A stretch of 64,000 bases of DNA from an uncultured Holophagaceae bacterium (lineage in GTDB: Bacteria > Acidobacteriota > Holophagae > Holophagales > Holophagaceae), in assembly GCA_903884655.1 (NCBI GenBank), contig CAISFO010000060.1, positions 62,001 through 126,000 of the forward strand, written 5' to 3'. The translations under genes were made by a program, and so were the position numbers. The notes under the pieces are model-generated. The model did not search any database and was not told the DNA's origin. It saw only the letters and a program-made list of their open reading frames with translations. Each line of letters begins with the position of its first letter. Within the stretch, counting starts at the first letter, position 1. This document shows positions 36,898 to 46,528 of the stretch, one piece after another.

Positions 36898-37446
36898 ATG
36901 TACGGGGCTGGCGCCGAGTATGCCCTGCACTCACTGCTCACCCTGGCGACTCGTCCCGAGCCGGTCAGTGTGCGGGACCTGGCCACCTTCCAGAAGATCC
37001 CTGAGCGGTTCCTCGCGAAGATCTTCACTCGCCTCAAAAAGGCCGGGCTGGTGGAAGGCATCGAAGGCATTGCCGGCGGCTTTGCCTTGGCCCGCCCGGC
37101 TGCAGAGATCCGGGTGATGGAGGTGCTGGCGGCGGTGGACCCGGACCGGACCCTGTTCGCCTGTGCGGAGATCCGCAGCAAATGCGCCCTCTTTGGCACA
37201 ACGGCGCCCGGTTGGGCCACCGCCGGGACCTGCCGGATCCATGCCTTCATGCTCGACGCCGAGCGGGTCCTGCAGGACTTCCTTGCCTCGAAAACTCTGG
37301 CCGACCTGGTTTGCGAGTTCGAACACAAAGCCCCGAGGACATTTGTCCAGGAGACCGGAACCTGGTTCCAGCAGCGCAAAGACACCCGAACGAGGAAGGT
37401 CGCACCGAGTGCGTTGGCTCCAAGCCTGAAGGCTCGCGGCACTTGA
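36898..37446 (+). CDS. Rrf2-family transcriptional regulator with Cys cluster
   Basis: MYGAGAEYALHSLLTLAT...IPERFLAKIFTRLKKAGLVEG..GGFALARPAAEI; CAEIRSKC...C. Confidence 0.88.
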   Translation: MYGAGAEYALHSLLTLATRPEPVSVRDLATFQKIPERFLAKIFTRLKKAGLVEGIEGIAGGFALARPAAEIRVMEVLAAVDPDRTLFACAEIRSKCALFGTTAPGWATAGTCRIHAFMLDAERVLQDFLASKTLADLVCEFEHKAPRTFVQETGTWFQQRKDTRTRKVAPSALAPSLKARGT

Positions 37447-37500
37447 TGGCCAGCTCCCACTCACTCACACCCACACCACCACACGCACCAGGAGACAGCC

Positions 37501-37875
37501 TTGACCATCCCCGAAAAACTACTGGAAGTCCTGAAACAGGATGGCGTAGTCGCCATCGCGACCCTGGGCCAGGATGGGCCGCACATGGTCAACACCTGGA
37601 ATAGCTACATCCGCCTCACGGAGGATGGACGCATCCTGATCCCGGCCGGCTACATGCAGCACACAGAGGCCAACGTCGCCTTCAACAACCAGGTGCTGGT
37701 CACCCTGGGAAGCGCCAAGGTTGCAGGCCAGCACGGGCCTGGAACGGGCTTCCTGATCAAGGGCTCGGCCACCTTCATCACCTCCGGCCCGGACTTCGAG
37801 GTGCTCAAGTCCAAGTTCGCCTGGGCCAGGGCCACCCTGGCGATCACCCCAAGTTCCATCGACCAGACCCTCTAG
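37501..37875 (+). CDS. Pyridoxamine 5'-phosphate oxidase-like FMN-binding split-barrel protein
   Basis: LKQDGVVAIATLGQDGPHMVNTWNSYIRL...; TTG start. Confidence 0.8.
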   Translation: MTIPEKLLEVLKQDGVVAIATLGQDGPHMVNTWNSYIRLTEDGRILIPAGYMQHTEANVAFNNQVLVTLGSAKVAGQHGPGTGFLIKGSATFITSGPDFEVLKSKFAWARATLAITPSSIDQTL

Positions 37876-37906
37876 GCATCGCCACCACCTTCCCCTGGGA
37901 GATCCC

Positions 37907-38089
37907 ATGCCGACTGAAACCCCGACCCTCTACACCGCCAGCGCCATGGCCAAGCACCTGGGCGCCTCCGAGGCCAAGGTCAAGAAGGCCATCCAGGACT
38001 TGGGACTCGCTCCGACGGCCAAAAAGGGTTGCTGCGCCTACTATGCCGCGGAAGAGATGACGAAGCTGAAGGCCGTCCTCAACAAATAG
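37907..38089 (+). CDS. Small 60-aa helical/HTH-like protein
   Basis: YTASAMAKHLGASEAKVKKAIQDLGLAPTAKKGCCAYYAAEEMTKLK; good spacing after the previous gene. Confidence 0.65.
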   Translation: MPTETPTLYTASAMAKHLGASEAKVKKAIQDLGLAPTAKKGCCAYYAAEEMTKLKAVLNK

Positions 38090-38145
38090 CCGGACGCCCT
38101 TCCTCCGACCAAGGCTGGAGCCGATCCTCCTGGAACCCCATAGCA

Positions 38146-38171
38146 CAGGGGGTGCCCCCCGGCACCCCCTG
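38146..38171. terminator. Bidirectional terminator-like hairpin between convergent genes
   Basis: CAGGGGGTGCC-CCCC-GGCACCCCCTG, perfect 11-bp stem. Confidence 0.6.
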
Positions 38172-38221
38172 GCCTACCACTATCTTGCTGCCTATCAATC
38201 GATAGACACACCATCCTACGG

Positions 38222-38707
38222 TTAAGCAATCGCCTGTCGAATATCGAACAGGAGCCGCTTGAGCTCCTGCTCAGAGAGGTTGAGAGGCACCTGCTGCTTC
38301 ACCTCGTCCTTTCGGTAGAAGGCGATTCGCTTCACCACGATCTTGTTCTTCCCGATGCTGATTTCATTGAACTGGATCTGCGTGTCGTCCTTGTAGGGCG
38401 GAAGGCTGCGCAGCTGGATGTACATCCCGCGCCGGTCGTGGTCCACGATCTCCAGCCGTTCCTTCAGGTAGTTCACCTGCTCCGAAAGCCTTTCCGCCTT
38501 CGTCTTCAGCTTGGCGAAGCTGAGCTTCTTTGGGACATGGCGCTCCAGCACCATCTCGCCCAGCTGCACGCCGTCCCCGCCACGGAGCAGAAAGCCGTCC
38601 AGAGTCCCGTCCAACTCCAGGTCGGTCTGGTGGAAGCTCTCGAATCCCTGGAACTCGCCAGGGAGCACAGAGTCGTCGTAGCGTTTGGCTTTGCGGGACA
38701 GCTTCAT
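38222..38707 (-). CDS. Conserved hypothetical protein
   Basis: ORF MKLSRKAKRYDDSVLPGEFQGFESF...; high-GC codon use. Confidence 0.55.
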   Translation of the reverse strand: MKLSRKAKRYDDSVLPGEFQGFESFHQTDLELDGTLDGFLLRGGDGVQLGEMVLERHVPKKLSFAKLKTKAERLSEQVNYLKERLEIVDHDRRGMYIQLRSLPPYKDDTQIQFNEISIGKNKIVVKRIAFYRKDEVKQQVPLNLSEQELKRLLFDIRQAIA

Positions 38708-38895
38708 GAAACACCTCAGGGGGTCAGTCACCTCCCAGAGCCAGAGCCGTGCCAGGAATTTTCTACCGTAGACAATTAGGCATAGCCTTTGAATTGCCTG
38801 CACTTCCGGACAAGGCTTGCCCTGCTGCTCCTGCCCAGGGGACCTCCAAATCCCTCAGACCCTGTTCGGATCTGGCCAGGCAGGAATGATCCTGT

Positions 38896-39894
38896 TCAAT
38901 TCTGGACGGGCCCCTCCGGCGGCCCCACCCGAGGCCAGCGGGTACGGTAGATCATGCGTTCCAGTGACCGGCTGTAGGGACTCCAGGAACCGCCCCCAGC
39001 CTCATCCTTCTGGGCCCTGAACATGGCTTCGAGTTTGCCATCCAGGTCGTCAAGGTAGTGGACCAGCAGGGCTTCTGGCGTCTTGGGCAGCACCGGGGAG
39101 CCGAATTCCAGGCGGCCGTGGTGGCTCAGGACGATGTGCAGGATCTGCAGGCGCAGCTCTTCGGGGAACCCGGGGATCTTGCCCACCGCCCGGCTGATCC
39201 ACTCGGCCTCCAGGGCAATGTGGCCCAGCAGATTCCCCGCATCGGTGTAACCGAAGCTGCGCTGGTAGCTCAGCTCGGCGGTCTTGCCCACATCGTGGAG
39301 GAGCACCCCGGCCATGACAAGGTCGCGGTTGAGGTCCTGGTAGTGGGCACAAGCCCGCTCGGCCATGCCCGTCACCGAGAGGGTGTGCTCGAGCAGGCCC
39401 CCCAGGTGCGCATGGTGCATGGACTTGGCCGCCGGGGCCAGGGCGAAGGCGGCCCGCAGGTCCGCATCCTCCACGAAAAGATCCATCAGCAGCCGCTGGA
39501 TCCAGGGATCCCGGATGGAGGCGAGGAGCCCATCCAGCTCCGCCAGCATCTCCGGTACGGGCCGGGCACTCACCGGGAAGAAGGCCGAAAAGTCACCCAC
39601 TTCGGCGTCCGCTGCATAGCGGACCTTGTCGAGCTTGATCTGGAGGCGCCCGTTGTAGCTGGTCACCGACCCCTTCACTCGCAGGAAGGCATCGGCCCGG
39701 ATGGCCTCCATGTCGCCCTCGATGGCCCGTACATCCCAGAGGAAGCCCTTCAGGTCGCCGGAGGCGTCGGACAACTTCACCTCGAGGTACTCGCTGCCCT
39801 TGGCGCTGATCTTGTAGGCCGCTTCCTGGGCCAGGAGGAACCCCTGGAAGGCGTCGCCCTCTTTGAGGTTGCGGATGAGGGGCTGGTCGGGCAT
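38896..39894 (-). CDS. OB-fold + HD domain 3'-5' exoribonuclease YhaM-like
   Basis: OB domain KGSEYLEVKLSDASGDLKGFLWD; HD motifs HHAHLGGLLEHTLSV, GVLLHDVGK. Confidence 0.85.
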   Translation of the reverse strand: MPDQPLIRNLKEGDAFQGFLLAQEAAYKISAKGSEYLEVKLSDASGDLKGFLWDVRAIEGDMEAIRADAFLRVKGSVTSYNGRLQIKLDKVRYAADAEVGDFSAFFPVSARPVPEMLAELDGLLASIRDPWIQRLLMDLFVEDADLRAAFALAPAAKSMHHAHLGGLLEHTLSVTGMAERACAHYQDLNRDLVMAGVLLHDVGKTAELSYQRSFGYTDAGNLLGHIALEAEWISRAVGKIPGFPEELRLQILHIVLSHHGRLEFGSPVLPKTPEALLVHYLDDLDGKLEAMFRAQKDEAGGGSWSPYSRSLERMIYRTRWPRVGPPEGPVQN

Positions 39895-39945
39895 GGGAAC
39901 TCCGGGTCTCGCATCAGGATGACTCCCGGGCTGCGACAAGGCTGG

Positions 39946-40269
39946 TCAGTGGTTGCGGGGCACCTTGGGCGGCGGCGCGAAGGGATCCTCGTCGCCGAAG
40001 CCGAACTCCGCGGGAATCCGCTTGTCCTCAAGCACCTCGAAGAGCGACCACTGGTCCCCCTTCTTCACATTGCCTTCGGGCAGGGCCAGCACGCGGACCT
40101 TCAGCACCCGGTTGTAGAGCGGAAACTCCAGCTCGTCCTGGGCCTTCACATCCTGGCTGGCCTTCTGGGGAACGCCGTTCACCCGCACCATCCCCTCGTC
40201 GCAGAGCTGGTTGGCCAGCTCGCGGCGCTTGATGAGCAGGCTCTTCTTGAGGAAGGCATCCAGACGCAT
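39946..40269 (-). CDS. S4-domain RNA-binding protein (Hsp15-like)
   Basis: MRLDAFLKKSLLIKRRELANQLCDEGMVRVNG. Confidence 0.85.
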   Translation of the reverse strand: MRLDAFLKKSLLIKRRELANQLCDEGMVRVNGVPQKASQDVKAQDELEFPLYNRVLKVRVLALPEGNVKKGDQWSLFEVLEDKRIPAEFGFGDEDPFAPPPKVPRNH

Positions 40270-40273
40270 GGAA

Positions 40274-41338
40274 TCATCCCTTCAGGATCTGATCCTTGGA
40301 CACCAGGTAGCGGATGTTGGCGCGCACCCGCAGGTTCGCCAGGTACTGTTCGATGGCGTTCTGGGCCTTGGGTTCCTGGAGCTTTTCCAGGATCTTGGCC
40401 TTCACATCGGCGAAGGATTTCACCGGTGCGTCTTCCATGGCCACCAGCTGGATGAGGTAGATGTCCTTGTCGGTCTCGATGGGCTGGGACACCTGGTCGG
40501 GCTTGAGCTGACCAGCGGCCTCTTCGATGCTGGCCCGGAGGAAGCCCTTGTTCATCCAGCCCAGGTCACCACCGGTGGCCTTGCTGGGGCTCGTGGAGTA
40601 GAGCCGGGCCTGCTCCTCGAAGGACTTGCCGGCCTTCAGGTCGGCCTGGATCAATTCCACCTTCCTGTGCGCCTCCACCAGATCCTCGGGCGTGGCGCCC
40701 TTGGCCAGCACCAGCTCGCGGATGCGGAACCGGCTGGGCAGCCGGTACTCGTCCTTGTGGTCTTCGTAGTAGGCCCTCAGCTCGTTGTCCTCCACGGCGA
40801 CCTTGGAAAACACCTCCCGCTGAAGCACGAACTGCTGGGTGGCCTGCAGTTTCTGGCGCTTCATGAACTCGGGTAGGCCGATGCCCAGGCTCCCCTTGAT
40901 GGCCCGCTCCAGGTCCGCATCCGTGGCGAAGTTGTTCTCCTTCTTGATGCCATCGATGCTGGCGCGCACGTAATCATCCGTGACCGGGGAGCCCAGTTCG
41001 GCCCCCTTGTCCTCCAGGAGGAAGGCATCGATGAGGCCCTGCAGGGTCTTCTCGCGGGCATCCTTCAGTTTCTCGTCCAGCTCCTTTCCGGAGAACTGGC
41101 GGTAGAGGGCCGCGTGCTGCTGCTCCACAGCCTGGTTGAGGCCCCGCCGCGTGATGATGTGCCTGTTGACGGCCACCAGGATCTCTTCGCGGACGTCGGT
41201 CTTGGCTTTGCTTTCAGGCGAGGCGGCCTCGGACTTCCCGGCCGCCGCGGCGGCTGCGCTGCCGGGCAGGGGCTTGACTGCGGGCTTCTTGCAGGCCAGG
41301 GGGAGGACCAGCAGAGGAAGGAGGAGGAGACGCCTCAC
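40274..41338 (-). CDS. SurA/PpiC-like peptidyl-prolyl isomerase lipoprotein
   Basis: Lipobox LPLAC; FRIRELVLAK..., GGDLGWMNKGFL parvulin region. Confidence 0.85.
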   Translation of the reverse strand: MRRLLLLPLLVLPLACKKPAVKPLPGSAAAAAAGKSEAASPESKAKTDVREEILVAVNRHIITRRGLNQAVEQQHAALYRQFSGKELDEKLKDAREKTLQGLIDAFLLEDKGAELGSPVTDDYVRASIDGIKKENNFATDADLERAIKGSLGIGLPEFMKRQKLQATQQFVLQREVFSKVAVEDNELRAYYEDHKDEYRLPSRFRIRELVLAKGATPEDLVEAHRKVELIQADLKAGKSFEEQARLYSTSPSKATGGDLGWMNKGFLRASIEEAAGQLKPDQVSQPIETDKDIYLIQLVAMEDAPVKSFADVKAKILEKLQEPKAQNAIEQYLANLRVRANIRYLVSKDQILKG

Positions 41339-42324
41339 TTGGCACCTTCTTTGGCGGGCTCGGCGGGCTGTGGCGCCGCAGGGGCCTTGGGGAGAGCCGC
41401 AGGCTTGACGATCTCGAAGGGGATCTCCTTGCGGAGGTCGGTCATCAGCTCGTTCCAGACCTTCGCCTGGCGCTCCTGGTAGGCCATCTTCTCCGCCCGC
41501 TCCTTGGCTTCCTCGAAGGGGATCTGTCGGGCCGGCTTGCGGCTCTCCACCTTCACCAGGTGGTAGCCATACTGGGTCTTCACCGGTGCACCGACTTCGC
41601 CCTGGGGCTGGGTGCGGGCCGCGGCCCCGAACTCGGGCACCCAGCTGGAGGGATCGGCATCCGCGTAGAGGCCGCCGTTGTCCTTGCTGCCGGGGTCATC
41701 ACTGTAGGTCTTGGCGAGATCCTCGAATTTCGCGCCGCCCTTCAGCTCCTCCTGCACCTTGGCAATGCGGGCCTTCGCCTCGTCATCGCTGAGACCAGGC
41801 TGGCCTTCGCCCCGCTTGACCGACACCAGGATGTGGCGCACCGAGACCAGATCCGGCTGCTTGAACCGCTCGGGATGCTGGCTGAAGTAGGCCTTCACGC
41901 CGGCTTCGTCCACCGCCAGCTTCTTCTGGAGGGCCTCACCTTCCTTGGCCAGGAACTCCCGGGCGAGCAGATCGTCCTGGGCGCGCTTGAGCGAGGTCTG
42001 GAAGCTCTTGGTCTTGTCCAGACCCAGGCGCCTGGCCTTCACAGACAGCAGTTTGCTTTCCGCCATGCGCTTGATGAACTCCTCCTTGCCCCCCTGGACC
42101 ATGAGGACCTGCATCTGTTCCTGCTGACCCAGCAGCCCGAAGGCGGACTGGAAATCGGCCTCGGTGAGGGTCTCGCCGCCCACCCGGGCCAGGACCGCGG
42201 GCTTCGCTTCAGTCGGGGGCTTGGCGGCCTTGACCTTGGCGGCAGGCTTGGCAGGCTTGGGGGTGGCCGGTTCCTGGGCGACGACACCGAGGGCGAGCAG
42301 GGAGATCAGGGAAGCACGGAGCAT
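41335..42324 (-). CDS. Parvulin-type peptidyl-prolyl isomerase
   Basis: VSVRHILVSVKRGEG..., YSDDPGSKDNGGLYAD..., VKTQYGYHLVKVE. Confidence 0.9.
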   Translation of the reverse strand: MLRASLISLLALGVVAQEPATPKPAKPAAKVKAAKPPTEAKPAVLARVGGETLTEADFQSAFGLLGQQEQMQVLMVQGGKEEFIKRMAESKLLSVKARRLGLDKTKSFQTSLKRAQDDLLAREFLAKEGEALQKKLAVDEAGVKAYFSQHPERFKQPDLVSVRHILVSVKRGEGQPGLSDDEAKARIAKVQEELKGGAKFEDLAKTYSDDPGSKDNGGLYADADPSSWVPEFGAAARTQPQGEVGAPVKTQYGYHLVKVESRKPARQIPFEEAKERAEKMAYQERQAKVWNELMTDLRKEIPFEIVKPAALPKAPAAPQPAEPAKEGAK

Positions 42325-42452
42325 GGTTGTCCTTGGGTCCAGAAGGCGCTAGGCCGCTTGAGGGAAAGTGATCAGGGTTTCAAATGTCTGGGGCAGCATG
42401 AGGGGCCGACGTTGAACAGACCTGGTTGCCCGTGCTTGGTTCCCAACGGCCA

Positions 42453-43133
42453 CTAGCGGCGCCGTCCACCGAGCAGGTTCATCAGGGCGATGAAGATGTT
42501 GTAGAGGCTCACGAAGAGGGACAGGGCGAAGCCGGCGGGATCGCCGAAGTCCTCGGTGCGCAGCATGGCCGAGGTGTCCCAGAGCAGCTTGGCCGAGCAG
42601 GCGATGACCGCCACCCCGGAGATGACGAGGCTGAACGTCTCCAGGTGGAAGATGGCCGCCGCCAGGCTGCCGAAGAACATCACCGCGATGCCGACGATGA
42701 CGAAGTTCCGGAGGAAGCTGAAGTCCTTCTTCGACACGAAGGCGGTCACGGTGAGGGTCATGAAGACCGTGCCCGTGAGGCCGAAGGCCAGGAAGACCGG
42801 CTTGAAGCCGGCACCCTGGGCCACGATGAGGGCGATGATGCCGGCGATGGTGCCCGAGATGTAGGTAAACAGTGCATAGGCGATGCGGTTGAGGGGGCGC
42901 TTGCGGCTGACGGCCGAGGCGAACATGAGGGAACCGAACTGGACCCCGAACAGGATCCAGTGCCAGAACCCACCGGCAACCGAGATCAGGGCCCGGCCCA
43001 CGAAGGGCGCACTGAGGGCCCCCAGGGCGGCCACGGCGAACCCGCCCATGAGCCAGAGGTAGACGCTTCGGACAAAATCAACGCGGGACCTTGTCCCTTC
43101 GGAAGCCCCCTGCCAAGACTGTTGAAGATCCAT
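42453..43133 (-). CDS. Bax inhibitor-1/YccA family membrane protein
   Basis: Seven-TM pattern ending NIFIALMNLLGGRRR. Confidence 0.88.
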   Translation of the reverse strand: MDLQQSWQGASEGTRSRVDFVRSVYLWLMGGFAVAALGALSAPFVGRALISVAGGFWHWILFGVQFGSLMFASAVSRKRPLNRIAYALFTYISGTIAGIIALIVAQGAGFKPVFLAFGLTGTVFMTLTVTAFVSKKDFSFLRNFVIVGIAVMFFGSLAAAIFHLETFSLVISGVAVIACSAKLLWDTSAMLRTEDFGDPAGFALSLFVSLYNIFIALMNLLGGRRR

Positions 43134-43223
43134 GCCACGCTCCAAGGAGGATCCGGACGCGGATCCTTCTTAGATCCTAACATTCCCCCCACCTATCCCT
43201 GCCGTGAGCCCCCCCGAGGTTCC

Positions 43224-44363
43224 GTGATTCCCCCCTCCTGGCAACAACGCCTCCAGCAACTAGCCGCGCAGCGCCGGGCCCTGGGCCGGGACCGGGCCAT
43301 CCACCCGGCCGCCGGAGTCGACTTCTGCTCGAACGACTACCTGGGCCTGCGCCGGGATCCCCGCCTGGCCGAGGCCGCCGCGGCCGCCGCCCGGGACCAT
43401 GGCGCCGGGTCCGGGGCCGCCCGGCTGCTCCGGGGCACGTCTCCCCTCCACGAGGAACTGGAGGCCGCCCTGGCCCAGTGGAAGGGCACCGAAGCCTGCC
43501 TCCTCTTCAACACGGGCTACCAGGCCAACGCCACGCTGCTCCCGGCCCTGGTGGGCGCCGGGGACGCGGTGTTCTCGGACGCCCTCAACCACGCCTCCCT
43601 GGTGGACGGCTGCCGCCTGGCCCGGGCCGGGGGCGCCCAGGTGGGCATCTACCGGCACGGTGAGCCGGGGGACCTGGCCACACAACTCGCCACCTGGCGG
43701 GCCTCCGCCCCGGCAGCGGCCCTGGCCCTGGTGGTCACGGATGCGGTGTTCAGCATGGATGGCGTCGCGGCCGACCTGCCCACCCTGGTGACAGTGTGCG
43801 AAGCGCAGGGGGCCCTGCTGCTCATCGACGAAGCCCACGCCACGGGCCTGCTGGGCGCCGACGGCGCGGGCCTGGCCCAGCGGCAGGGCGTCCATGGCCG
43901 GATCCCCATCGTCATGGGCACCCTGGGCAAGGCCATCGGCGCCTTCGGAGCCTTCGTCTGCTGCAACCCCCTGCTGCGCGAGCACCTGCTGAACACGGCC
44001 CGGGGCTTCATCTTTTCCACCGCCCTCCCCCCGCCGGTCCTCGGCGCCGCCCTGGAGGGCATCCGCCTTGCCCGCGCCGAGCCCTGGCGGCGGCAGCGGG
44101 CCCTGGCCTTGGCCGACCGCCTCCGGGAAGCTCTTGGCCAGCCGGCCCAGCCCTCCGCCATCGTGCCGGTTCCCGTGGGGGCGGATGCCGAAGCCGTGCG
44201 GCTCGCGCAAGCCCTCCAGGGCGCGGGCTATGACGTCCGGGCCGTGCGGCCCCCCACCGTGCCCGAAGGTTCGGCCCGGCTGCGGATCACCACCGGCGCC
44301 CACCTGGAGGATGGCCAGATCGAAGGTCTCATCCAGATCCTCGGGCAGGTGCTGATTCGCTGA
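43224..44363 (+). CDS. bioF: 8-amino-7-oxononanoate synthase
   Basis: VDFCSNDYLGLRRDPRL, LLIDEAHATGLLGADGAGL, VMGTLGKAIGAFGAF. Confidence 0.93.
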   Translation: MIPPSWQQRLQQLAAQRRALGRDRAIHPAAGVDFCSNDYLGLRRDPRLAEAAAAAARDHGAGSGAARLLRGTSPLHEELEAALAQWKGTEACLLFNTGYQANATLLPALVGAGDAVFSDALNHASLVDGCRLARAGGAQVGIYRHGEPGDLATQLATWRASAPAAALALVVTDAVFSMDGVAADLPTLVTVCEAQGALLLIDEAHATGLLGADGAGLAQRQGVHGRIPIVMGTLGKAIGAFGAFVCCNPLLREHLLNTARGFIFSTALPPPVLGAALEGIRLARAEPWRRQRALALADRLREALGQPAQPSAIVPVPVGADAEAVRLAQALQGAGYDVRAVRPPTVPEGSARLRITTGAHLEDGQIEGLIQILGQVLIR

Positions 44364-44441
44364 AGGGAGTCTGGCCAGCCCGGGCGTTCACAGCCCCCGC
44401 TCCTTATTGATCGAGAAGCCCCTGGGCTGACCTGTGGGAGA

Positions 44442-45101
44442 ATGACTGCGGACCGATGGGTCTTCAGGAGGTGCCGCTTGAACCGCAACATAATGTTCGC
44501 CCTGGCAGGAGGCCTCGCCGCGGGATTCCTCGCCGGGTACTTCGTTTTCGGGGGCGAATCCAGGGAGGCCTCTCCTTCGGCGGCTGCCACCCCCGCCGCT
44601 CCGGTAATGCTGGCGCCCTCCCTGGGCGGAGGCATGCCGGGCGCCGCCCCGGGGGCCATGCCCAACGGTCCCATGCTTCCCAGCGCGGAGGCCCAGGCCC
44701 GCATCACCCAGATCGAGGCCGCCGTCCTGGCCGATCCCAAGAACCACGACGCGTGGGTTGCCCTGGGCAATGAATATTTCGACACCCATCAGGCCCAGAA
44801 GGCCGTCACGGCCTACGAGAAGGCCCTGGCCCTCAAGCCCGAGGATCCCAACGTCCTCACCGACCAGGGCGTGATGTACCGCCAGCTCGGCCAGTTCGAC
44901 AAGGCCCTCGCCACCTTCCAGAAGGCCAACAAGCAGCAGCCCAGCCATGTCCAGAGCCTCTTCAACATCGGCATTGTCTATTCCAGCGATTTGAAGAAGC
45001 CCGATGAAGCCGCCAAGGCCTGGAACAAGGTCATCGCCCTCGCCCCCGGCAGCGAGCAGGCCGCCCAGGCCCGTCAGATGCTGAGCCAGGCCAAGCCCTA
45101 A
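44442..45101 (+). CDS. Membrane-anchored TPR protein
   Basis: TM FALAGGLAAGFLAGYFVFG; TPR repeats. Confidence 0.8.
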   Translation: MTADRWVFRRCRLNRNIMFALAGGLAAGFLAGYFVFGGESREASPSAAATPAAPVMLAPSLGGGMPGAAPGAMPNGPMLPSAEAQARITQIEAAVLADPKNHDAWVALGNEYFDTHQAQKAVTAYEKALALKPEDPNVLTDQGVMYRQLGQFDKALATFQKANKQQPSHVQSLFNIGIVYSSDLKKPDEAAKAWNKVIALAPGSEQAAQARQMLSQAKP

Positions 45102-45120
45102 CCGGGCGGACAGCCTGCCC

Positions 45121-45726
45121 ATGCTGAACCTCGACGTGCTTCCCAGCCCCCTGTGGGTGCTCGGCACCGGCACTGGCGTGGGCAAGACCTTCGTCGCGGC
45201 CCGCATCGCCCAGGCCTGGGCCAGGCAAGGTCCGGTGAGCTACCGCAAGCCCTTCCAGACCGGCGTGGACCGGGCCGATCACCCGGAAGCCGATGCCAGG
45301 GCGGTGCGCGGTTCCGGCATCGTCGCCGAAAGCCATGTCCTGCTGAGGGCACCGCTCTCACCCCTGGCCGCTGCCCAGCTCGAAGGCCGGGTCCTGGACC
45401 TGGCGGCGACCGCACGGTGGTGCCAGCGGCCCGCCGAGGGCCGGGTGCTGCTGGAGGGCGTGGGCGGACTGATGGTGCCTCTGGCGCCGCAGGTGCACTT
45501 CCTGGCCTGGGCCACGGAGCTGAAGATCCCCTGCGTGCTGGTGGCCCTGGGCGGCCTCGGCACCCTGAACCACACCCTGCTCTCGGCGGAGGCCCTCATG
45601 CTGCGGGGCTGGCGCATCGAGGCCGTGCTGCTGAACCCGGGCGCCGATGGCACCACGCCTGCCGTCGCCGAGGAGAATGCCGGGCTGCTCCGGGGCTTCC
45701 TGCCGATGCCGGTCGAAGTGCTCTGA
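45121..45726 (+). CDS. bioD: Dethiobiotin synthetase
   Basis: VLGTGTGVGKTFVAARIAQAWARQGPVSYRKPFQTG; EGVGGLMVPL. Confidence 0.93.
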   Translation: MLNLDVLPSPLWVLGTGTGVGKTFVAARIAQAWARQGPVSYRKPFQTGVDRADHPEADARAVRGSGIVAESHVLLRAPLSPLAAAQLEGRVLDLAATARWCQRPAEGRVLLEGVGGLMVPLAPQVHFLAWATELKIPCVLVALGGLGTLNHTLLSAEALMLRGWRIEAVLLNPGADGTTPAVAEENAGLLRGFLPMPVEVL

Positions 45727-45727
45727 G

Positions 45728-46495
45728 CTACTTCTGCGCCACGAGGAAGAGGCGCCGAAAGCGGAAGGGCGTGCGGCCCCGTGCGTCTGGCGGATAGGCG
45801 GCCCGCAGGGCGGCGCGGCAGGCCCTCAGGAAGGGCTCCCGGTCCGCTGTCACCAGAGCCTCCAGCAGCGGCGTGAGGAAGCTGCCGAGGATCCAGGCCA
45901 GCACCGCGTCCTCGCCCTCCAGCAGGTGGAGGTAGTCCGTCTCCCAGGCCTCGACGCGCTTCGCCATGGGCGCCAGCAGCGCCTCGTAGGCCTCCAGGCC
46001 CAGCACCGGGTTCCGTCGCAGCCGGGGCCCCAGCTGCCGCGACCAGTCGGGGTTCCCATCGATGACAGTGAACACGGCCAGATGCGATGGGCGGTCGTGG
46101 TTGCGGGGCATCTGCACCGCCAGGCAGCCGCCCGGTGCCAGGAAGCGCAGCAGCCGGGGCAGGAGGCGCCCGTGGTCATCGGCCCAGTGCAGGGCGGCAT
46201 TGGAAAAGATGAGGTCCACCGGGACTTCGGGTTCCCACCTCGCCAGGTCGGCCGACCGCCAGCTCGCGCCCGCGCAGGCCCGAGCCGCCGCGGCCAGCAT
46301 CTCGGGCGAGGCGTCCACGCCGAGAATGGACGCTGCGGGCCAGCGCTCACCCAACAGCCGCGTGACGTTGCCGGCACCACAGCCCAGGTCCACCACCCGG
46401 CTGGGTGCCTCGAGGGGCACCCGGCTCAGGAGGTCCAGGGCGGGGCGGCTGCGCTCCGAACCGAAGGCGAGGTACTGGACAGGATCCCAGGGCAT
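45728..46495 (-). CDS. SAM-dependent methyltransferase, Tam (trans-aconitate 2-methyltransferase)-like
   Basis: MPWDPVQYLAFGSERSRPALDLLSRV...VVDLGCGAGNVTRLL. Confidence 0.8.
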   Translation of the reverse strand: MPWDPVQYLAFGSERSRPALDLLSRVPLEAPSRVVDLGCGAGNVTRLLGERWPAASILGVDASPEMLAAAARACAGASWRSADLARWEPEVPVDLIFSNAALHWADDHGRLLPRLLRFLAPGGCLAVQMPRNHDRPSHLAVFTVIDGNPDWSRQLGPRLRRNPVLGLEAYEALLAPMAKRVEAWETDYLHLLEGEDAVLAWILGSFLTPLLEALVTADREPFLRACRAALRAAYPPDARGRTPFRFRRLFLVAQK

Positions 46496-46528
46496 GGGTC
46501 ATGGTGCCACGGGTCGTACACTGGCCCC

